Below are positions 1 to 4,467 of a DNA stretch of 6,080 bases, in pieces. Origin of the DNA: Clostridia bacterium (GTDB lineage: Bacteria > Bacillota > Clostridia > Christensenellales > Aristaeellaceae); assembly GCA_030526935.1 (NCBI GenBank), contig JAUNBY010000093.1, forward strand, positions 1-6,080, in the 5' to 3' direction. Every line of letters starts with the position of its first letter. Position 1 is the first letter of the stretch. The notes below the pieces were generated by a model. That model saw only the letters and a list, made by a program, of their open reading frames with translations. It made no database searches and was not told the DNA's origin. Both the position numbers and the translations under genes were made by a program.

Positions 1-709
1 TCGCCCGAAACGCGACGGCGGGCTTTGCGGGTTCGAAGGCGCTCGACGGGCTTACACCGTAAAGATAGGCGCCTACGCGAACCGCGTCGTAGCGCCTGTC
101 GGGGTATTTAAAAAGCCCTATGCTGTCGAGAACGTGCCTCAGCGGGGCGTTTACGGCTTTGTAGGCTCTGTCGAAAAGCTCGAACTGACAAAGGTCGCTC
201 GCTTCGTCGTGAAGTCCAAGGTGGGTATATATCCCCTCGACCAGGAGGCGGGGATCTTCAGCCGCCATTATAAGAGAGGCTTCGTCCTGCGGGTCGAAGC
301 CCAGCCGGTTAAGTCCCGTGTTTACCTTTATGTGTACCCGGCAGGTCTTTCCCAGCTTTTGGGAGGCGTACGCGTATGCCCGCGCCGACTCGGGAGAATA
401 GGCCGTGAGTATTATATTCTCCTTTATCGCCGTTTCGATGAGGCTATCGCCCGCCAGACCCAGCACCAGTACGTCTAGTATGCCTTTTATCTCGAGGGCC
501 TCCGTCACCGTCGCGACGGCCGCCAGCCGCGCTCCGCGCCTTTTCAGCGCCCCGGCTACCTTTGCCGCGCCGCATCCGTAGGCGTCGGCTTTTAATACGG
601 GTATGACATCGGCGTCGCCCGCCGCGTCTCGCGCCTTTATGTAGTTGTCGCAAACGGCGTCCAGATCGACCTCGACCCAGCAACGCGCTTTAGCTTCATC
701 CGCGGTCAT
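1..709 (-). CDS. alr: Alanine racemase, N-terminal part (3' end cut by window edge)
   Basis: Alanine racemase interconverts L- and D-alanine in the cytoplasm with PLP and supplies D-alanine for peptidoglycan. The 236 codons visible cover the PLP-binding TIM barrel of a fold-type III racemase. The motif VLKADAYGCGA places the Schiff-base lysine at K40 with Y44 nearby. IKVNTGLNRLGF (127-138) carries K128 and R135, matching the carbamylated lysine and adjacent arginine of the Geobacillus enzyme. HVLDSIG (192-198) fits the phosphate-binding stretch. YDAVRVGAYLYG (207-218) supplies R211, expected to contact the pyridine nitrogen. Family members are usually about 370-390 residues, so the C-terminal beta domain and the second catalytic tyrosine lie beyond the left edge. 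The start is the ATG at 709, with GGAGAGG at 714-720 and a promoter just upstream. A broader-specificity amino-acid racemase of the same fold cannot be excluded from this fragment. Confidence 0.88.
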   Translation of the reverse strand, partial: MTADEAKARCWVEVDLDAVCDNYIKARDAAGDADVIPVLKADAYGCGAAKVAGALKRRGARLAAVATVTEALEIKGILDVLVLGLAGDSLIETAIKENIILTAYSPESARAYAYASQKLGKTCRVHIKVNTGLNRLGFDPQDEASLIMAAEDPRLLVEGIYTHLGLHDEASDLCQFELFDRAYKAVNAPLRHVLDSIGLFKYPDRRYDAVRVGAYLYGVSPSSAFEPAKPAVAFRA

Positions 710-713
710 ATTA

Positions 714-720
714 CCTCTCC
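714..720 (-). promoter_or_regulatory. Ribosome binding site of alr
   Basis: On the minus strand GGAGAGG lies 4 nt before the ATG at 709. It fixes the alr start; no other in-frame ATG with a comparable site lies nearby. Confidence 0.6.
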
Positions 721-734
721 CCATTCGATATTAT

Positions 735-763
735 AGTATAGCAGACGGGAGGGTGTTTGGCAA
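735..763 (-). promoter_or_regulatory. Sigma-A-type promoter of alr
   Basis: On the minus strand, TTGCCA (758-763) and TATACT (735-740) are separated by exactly 17 nt. The -10 box is preceded by TGC, an extended -10 element. Transcription would begin near 728, giving a leader of only about 18 nt before the ATG, so there is no room for a leader riboswitch. The promoter sits in the 101-nt gap after the GH-like gene, so alr can be expressed independently of the genes upstream. No clear intrinsic terminator was seen in that gap, and some read-through is possible. Confidence 0.7.
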
Positions 764-810
764 TATAATAGCCGAGGGCGAGCTTTGTTAAAAACTGTTA
801 AAAGCCGGCC

Positions 811-2205
811 TTAATCAAAAAGTACAATATCGCCCAGTATTGTCCGCAGTCCCATCTCGTCGGCGTCCATCGCGAAATCGACGGCCGGCTCTCCCGTCGC
901 GGGGTCGAGTATGGCGATGGCTATGGAGTAAATTCCGGCGTCGAGCTCAGTGGGTATGTCTATGAAAAGCGACGTCTTCGTCTGACCGGGCAAGAGCGTT
1001 TGAACGTCGAGATCGACCGTCTGTTTAAATACGATGTTCTCCGCGCGCATGAGCGCTATTTCCATAGGCCAGTCGTATGAAAAGCACTGTTCGCCGTCGT
1101 TGCGAAACGAGGCGTTTATACAAAGCGTATACCCTTTTCTGATGGCAGACGGCCACGCGGCTTCGCGAATCCACAGCCTGTAGCCCATATTGTCGAGAGC
1201 GACGGCCATAGCGGATTTTATCTGTTCGTCAAGCCCGGATGATTGGATACCGGATACATATGTCGTGTGGCAATAGCCTATTTGTTTTACGAGGGAGTCG
1301 AGTCCAAGCGTAAACAGCCTGTCGAAGGGAACCTGCGTGTCAATTCTTGCGCCTGACAGCGTAGTTTCCATGGCTTCGGGCACCGCGCGAAGCTCGGCGG
1401 ATGTCTGTTCGTCGAAGCCGCCGTATTCAAGCGTATCTATCCAGTCCCACGTCGCCGACTGGTTTCCAAGCAGGTCGTTGTAAAATCCCATGCCTATTAC
1501 GCGAACGGACTGATAGGCTTTGTTGGCCAACAGCTTTGTGGTTTGGAAGGCTCTCGCGTAATGTCCTATCCAGGCGCTTATATCCTCGCTCGGGGGCATC
1601 GACCATTCGGCATCGACGTCGCGCGTCGTCCAGGAGCCAAAATGCCCCACGCTTCCTATTTCGACGAAAGCGATTCCGAAATGCCCGTCATAGCGCTGCG
1701 CGACGGCGTTTATAACCTGCCTGTGGGCGTTTAAAAGTATCATATTGGTATAATTGGGGGAGAAGCCCTTTCCGAGCGAGTTTGAATAGTATACGCCCGC
1801 GCCGTCGCCCATGCTTTCATAGAGCCAGTCGGGTATATCCATGTGATATTCCTCGCCGGGCGCGTCCATCATGAAGCGCAAGACGACGCGCTTGCCAAGC
1901 GCCCACCACCTTTCGAGGTTGTTTTTTTTCTCGAAAGCCTCGAAGTCGTAAACGCCAGGCTCCACTTCAAGCTCGCGCCACGTAATGGAAGCGTACACAA
2001 GCGAATGGTCTATCTCCACCTCGTCGATTTCGTCTGTAGCTTCGACTGCCCAGCCCATCAGGGGATTAGCTATGCGAGTATCCGACGGGCGAAAGCGCAC
2101 GCTTGTAACATCGGTGAATTTAAGCGTCCAAACGACGGATATAAGCGCCAAAAGAAGCGGTATAGCCAGTATATACCGTTTCTTTTTAATGCCGAAGTTG
2201 CGCAT
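811..2205 (-). CDS. Membrane-anchored glycoside-hydrolase-like protein, DUF4832-type
   Basis: From the ATG at 2205 the product is 464 residues. A basic N-terminus (KKKR at 7-10) precedes a single hydrophobic helix (about 11-28). It has no obvious cleavage site, so the protein is probably anchored with its bulk outside the cell. The rest looks like a TIM barrel plus a C-terminal beta domain. NPLMGW (47-52) opens the barrel. WRELEVEPGVYDF (76-88) and VVLRF (107-111) resemble strands of GH-type barrels. FVEIGSVGHFGSW (180-192) carries E182, a candidate catalytic acid. The segment from about 342 (YRLWIREAAWP, then FRNDGE) matches the kind of C-terminal domain seen in DUF4832 proteins. Sugar cleavage is inferred from fold only; substrate and activity are unknown. 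The frame stays open upstream to a TTG at 2343 (510 residues), adding 46 lysine/arginine-rich residues. I prefer the ATG because it follows AGGGG and gives a normal signal-anchor. The gene lies downstream of thrC on the same strand and may be co-transcribed. Confidence 0.72.
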   Translation of the reverse strand: MRNFGIKKKRYILAIPLLLALISVVWTLKFTDVTSVRFRPSDTRIANPLMGWAVEATDEIDEVEIDHSLVYASITWRELEVEPGVYDFEAFEKKNNLERWWALGKRVVLRFMMDAPGEEYHMDIPDWLYESMGDGAGVYYSNSLGKGFSPNYTNMILLNAHRQVINAVAQRYDGHFGIAFVEIGSVGHFGSWTTRDVDAEWSMPPSEDISAWIGHYARAFQTTKLLANKAYQSVRVIGMGFYNDLLGNQSATWDWIDTLEYGGFDEQTSAELRAVPEAMETTLSGARIDTQVPFDRLFTLGLDSLVKQIGYCHTTYVSGIQSSGLDEQIKSAMAVALDNMGYRLWIREAAWPSAIRKGYTLCINASFRNDGEQCFSYDWPMEIALMRAENIVFKQTVDLDVQTLLPGQTKTSLFIDIPTELDAGIYSIAIAILDPATGEPAVDFAMDADEMGLRTILGDIVLFD

Positions 2206-2209
2206 ATGG

Positions 2210-2214
2210 CCCCT
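2210..2214 (-). promoter_or_regulatory. Ribosome binding site favouring the ATG start of the GH-like gene
   Basis: AGGGG on the minus strand lies 4 nt before the ATG at 2205. The alternative TTG at 2343 is preceded only by GACGGGCTGATTCA, with no convincing Shine-Dalgarno sequence. The site is moderate in strength and spacing, so this supports the shorter protein without proving it. Confidence 0.45.
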
Positions 2215-2295
2215 GTTTGTCCTCGCCTTTTTGGGGCGCAAAGCTCTAGCCGACCGGATTTTCTCCCTCTGGCCGGCTATTGCTATACTTATCAG

Positions 2296-2322
2296 CCTTC
2301 CGCCGCGGCGAAAGGTCTTTTT
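2296..2322 (+). terminator. Terminator-like hairpin and T-run, plus strand, in the thrC/GH-like gap
   Basis: CCTTCCGCC (2296-2304) and GGCGAAAGG (2307-2315) form a stem with one C/A mismatch and a very tight turn. TCTTTTT follows at 2316-2322. The T-run follows the hairpin only on the plus strand, antisense to all genes here. It could therefore stop antisense transcription towards thrC but cannot end thrC itself. Read on the minus strand the stem pairs fully through a G-U wobble, which could make it an intercistronic mRNA hairpin. If the TTG start of the GH-like gene is the true one, this stretch is coding and the hairpin may be incidental. Confidence 0.3.
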
Positions 2323-2359
2323 AACCAACGATTTCTTTTTCAATGAATCAGCCCGTCTG

Positions 2360-3847
2360 TTACAGCCTTATATCCAGATTTTCCAAAAGCGCCCTTTCCA
2401 TATCCGCCGGGTCGCACACGCCGTTATGCAAAATCGGCTTGTATGCGAGTTCGGCTATAGCCGGAGGAACCTCTGTTCCCGTTACTTCCGACAGCGCCCG
2501 GCAACAGGCGAAATCGTCGCCGCACTCAATGTCAGGCATTATTGCCCGGAGAACGCTTCCCGCGAACTTGAAGGGGCTGGCGGTGGAGGCGATGAGCATT
2601 GGGGTGTTGTCGAATGTCTTTTCGCGGTAATCGCGGGCGACCTTCATGGCGACCGCCGTATGAGGATCGACGAGGTAGTTATCCTCCTCGTATACCCTTC
2701 TTATCTCGCGCGCCACCTCTTCTTCGCTCGCCCATCCGCCGAAGAAGCGCTCCTTAAGCGCGGACTTTTGAGCGGCGTTGAGCGCGTAGCGCCCCGTTCG
2801 AGACAATTCGTCCATCCAGCGCCTGACCTGACCGTGATCCCTTCCGGAGATTTCGAAAAGCAGCCTTTCCAGGTTCGAGGATATAAGTATATCCATTGAG
2901 GGAGAACTGGTAAGATGGAATTCGCGGTTCGCGTCGTAGACCCCGGTATTGATAAAGTCACTTAGCACGTTATTGCAGTTGGAAGCGCAGACGAGCCTGT
3001 TTATCGGAACTCCCATGCCCATCGCGTAGTAAGCGGCGAGTATGTTTCCAAAATTGCCCGTGGGCACGCAAACGTTAATGGCCGCGCCGTAGGGAATATA
3101 TCCCGATTTAACCATTTCGCCGTAGGCGGCCGCGTAATAAGCGACCTGCGGAAGAAGCCTTCCGAGGTTTATCGAGTTGGCCGACGAAAGCCTGATCGAA
3201 TGGTTGTTTAATACGTCGATCATCCTTTCGTCCGTGAAGATCTTTTTGACGCCCGTCTGAGCGTCGTCGAAGTTGCCGCGGACGGCTATCACATCGACGT
3301 TCGCGCCCGTCTGCGTTATCATTTGAAGCTTTTGCGCGTGGGAGACGCCGTTTTCGGGGTAGAACACGCATATCCTCACGCCGGGCTGATCGGCGAAGCC
3401 CTCAAGGGCGGCCTTACCGGTATCGCCCGAGGTGGCGACGAGTATCAGTATATCGCGCTTCTCGCCCGCCTTATCCGCGCACATCCGCATAAGCCCGGGC
3501 AGGAGCTGAAGCGCCATATCCTTGAACGCGAGAGTAGGTCCGTGCCACAGTTCAAGCGCGTATCTGCCGCCATTCAAAGCCTTTACGGGGGCTATGGCGG
3601 GATCGTCGAATCGGTCGTAGGAATCGTCGCAGACGGCTTGAAGCTCGTCCGGCGAAAACTCGTCAAGCCACAGATTGATAACATGCGCAAGTCTCATCGT
3701 ATAGGGCATATCGTCTATATGCACGAGATTTTCTATTTTTGGCAATTCAACCGGCGCAAAAAGCCCTCCGCCGGGAGCTATGCCCTCGACTACCGCCCGG
3801 TGTCCGGATACGGATATGTCGGCGTTTCTGGTAGATATGTAGCGCAT
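2360..3847 (-). CDS. thrC: Threonine synthase
   Basis: This PLP enzyme converts O-phospho-L-homoserine and water to L-threonine and phosphate, the last step of threonine synthesis, in the cytoplasm. The 495-residue product appears complete. MRYISTRN at the start and APGGGLFAP (24-32) are typical of the threonine synthase N-terminal domain. ELWHGPTLAFKD (99-110) carries the PLP lysine K109. ATSGDTGKAALEG (138-150), SANSINLGRLLPQ (222-234) and the glycine-rich phosphate loop PTGNFGN (262-268) follow in order. SPSMDILISSNLERLLFE (315-332) is the usual later motif. Length and motifs fit the longer class found in Escherichia coli and yeast rather than the short Bacillus-type enzyme. The ATG at 3847 follows GGGAGGAAAT, whose Shine-Dalgarno directly abuts the TGA of the preceding gene only 10 nt away, so translation is probably coupled. 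No hom or thrB is in the window. Confidence 0.96.
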   Translation of the reverse strand: MRYISTRNADISVSGHRAVVEGIAPGGGLFAPVELPKIENLVHIDDMPYTMRLAHVINLWLDEFSPDELQAVCDDSYDRFDDPAIAPVKALNGGRYALELWHGPTLAFKDMALQLLPGLMRMCADKAGEKRDILILVATSGDTGKAALEGFADQPGVRICVFYPENGVSHAQKLQMITQTGANVDVIAVRGNFDDAQTGVKKIFTDERMIDVLNNHSIRLSSANSINLGRLLPQVAYYAAAYGEMVKSGYIPYGAAINVCVPTGNFGNILAAYYAMGMGVPINRLVCASNCNNVLSDFINTGVYDANREFHLTSSPSMDILISSNLERLLFEISGRDHGQVRRWMDELSRTGRYALNAAQKSALKERFFGGWASEEEVAREIRRVYEEDNYLVDPHTAVAMKVARDYREKTFDNTPMLIASTASPFKFAGSVLRAIMPDIECGDDFACCRALSEVTGTEVPPAIAELAYKPILHNGVCDPADMERALLENLDIRL

Positions 3848-3850
3848 ATT

Positions 3851-3857
3851 TCCTCCC
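3851..3857 (-). promoter_or_regulatory. Ribosome binding site of thrC, abutting the upstream stop codon
   Basis: GGGAGGA on the minus strand begins immediately after the TGA (3858-3860) of the P-loop gene and ends 3 nt before the thrC ATG. Ribosomes finishing the upstream gene would reach this site directly, which supports translational coupling and a shared transcript. Confidence 0.65.
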
Positions 3858-4280
3858 TCAGACCGCGTAGCGCGTGATGAACTCCGGAATTGTCTCGGGG
3901 TCGCCGCTTACGCTTAACACGAGATCGGCGTTATGCAGCCGGGAAAGGCTTTCAAGCCTTTGGAAAAGCTCCTCGGTTTCATCCCAGTCGGTGTTGTTTA
4001 TAAGCTTGGCAAAGGCATCGACGTAGATTATCGAAATGTCGAAGTTGACCGCGAGCATTCCGCCCAGAAGACCGTAAAACCAATCCATCGAACGATGCTC
4101 GCCAAGAGCGAACTCTCCCGCGTTGACAAATCTTATCTCATGGCGCAGGTCGTACATATATCTCTTATCGTCGTCCACAAACACTATGCACTCATGTCCG
4201 GACTTAAGCGCGTCGTTCGCCAGATCTATGAGCCTCTTTGTCTTGCCCGATCCTCTTTTGCCAAGAATTACCTGTATCAT
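3858..4280 (-). CDS. Small P-loop ATPase of unknown function (clostridial PilT-like annotation)
   Basis: This is a 140-residue soluble protein with an intact Walker A motif, GKRGSGKT (7-14). A hydrophobic strand ending in aspartate, IIYVD (84-88), fits Walker B. LVLSVSGDPETIPEF (120-134) may be a third conserved strand with a polar sensor-like end. The fold therefore looks like a minimal nucleotide-binding core with no further domain, signal peptide or membrane segment. From memory, similar short proteins are widespread in Clostridia and are often labelled twitching motility protein PilT. That name is not supported here: true PilT is far longer and sits among pilus genes, and none are present. 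A thymidine-kinase-like nucleotide binder is another possibility, but the zinc-binding cysteines of that family are absent. The ATG at 4280 has a strong AGGGAGGGA site (4287-4295) and a near-consensus promoter upstream. It is first in a transcription unit with thrC, 10 nt downstream. Confidence 0.8.
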   Translation of the reverse strand: MIQVILGKRGSGKTKRLIDLANDALKSGHECIVFVDDDKRYMYDLRHEIRFVNAGEFALGEHRSMDWFYGLLGGMLAVNFDISIIYVDAFAKLINNTDWDETEELFQRLESLSRLHNADLVLSVSGDPETIPEFITRYAV

Positions 4281-4316
4281 GGCTTATCCCTCCCTGTTCC
4301 CAAATCTTATATGTCC

Positions 4317-4345
4317 ATTATACACCATATCGCGGCGTTTGACAA
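4317..4345 (-). promoter_or_regulatory. Sigma-A-type promoter of the P-loop gene and thrC
   Basis: On the minus strand, TTGTCA (4340-4345) and a perfect TATAAT (4317-4322) are separated by 17 nt. Transcription would start near 4310, leaving a leader of about 30 nt with the ribosome binding site at 4287-4295. This is too short for a T-box or threonine attenuator, so no amino-acid-responsive leader is visible in front of thrC. Confidence 0.75.
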
Positions 4346-4378
4346 ATTAAATAAACTATCGCGGGGCTTCCGGCTGGG

Positions 4379-4392
4379 ATTTAATATTTAAT
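4379..4392 (+). repeat. Tandem ATTTAAT heptamer, possible UP element
   Basis: ATTTAAT occurs twice back to back. The tract lies 8 to 21 nt upstream of the plus-strand -35 box, roughly -43 to -57 from the predicted start. That is where AT-rich UP elements contact the alpha subunit of RNA polymerase. A small operator is an alternative reading. The role is inferred from position only. Confidence 0.35.
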
Positions 4393-4399
4393 ACTACGG

Positions 4400-4428
4400 T
4401 TGACAAAAGTGAAAAAACGGGGTAACAT
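4400..4428 (+). promoter_or_regulatory. Sigma-A-type promoter of the flavoprotein gene
   Basis: A perfect TTGACA (4400-4405) and TAACAT (4423-4428, four of six consensus bases) are separated by 17 nt. Transcription would start near 4435, giving a leader of about 33 nt. The promoter is divergent from that of the P-loop/thrC unit, with about 54 nt between the two -35 boxes, so both could share a regulator. Confidence 0.7.
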
Positions 4429-4454
4429 ATTAACGGGTATATGAATAAAAAATC

Positions 4455-4460
4455 AGGAGG
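4455..4460 (+). promoter_or_regulatory. Ribosome binding site of the flavoprotein gene
   Basis: A perfect AGGAGG lies 7 nt before the ATG at 4468. It sets the start and is followed immediately by a canonical signal peptide. Confidence 0.8.
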
Positions 4461-4467
4461 GATTCAC

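Noticed and set aside
134..478. Plus-strand open frame of 114 codons
   Set aside because: It is antisense to alr motifs including the TGLNRLGF segment and has no independent support.
764..810. Possible intrinsic terminator after the GH-like gene
   Set aside because: GGCCGGCTTTT looks suggestive, but the GC core is a bare palindrome with no loop, and the AGCT/GGCT pairing further on is only four base pairs. No convincing stem followed by a T-run is present.
1985..2899. Plus-strand open frame of 304 codons
   Set aside because: It runs antisense across the end of thrC and the start of the GH-like gene, both with clear family motifs. Its translation is basic, low in structure and resembles no family, so it is a shadow frame.
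3323..3877. Plus-strand open frame of 184 codons
   Set aside because: It is antisense to thrC through the PLP-lysine and ATSGDTGK regions and lacks a recognisable ribosome binding site or domain.
4281..4316. T-box or threonine attenuator leader upstream of the P-loop/thrC unit
   Set aside because: The predicted leader is only about 30 nt, with no specifier stem, no Thr/Ile-rich leader peptide and no antiterminator.
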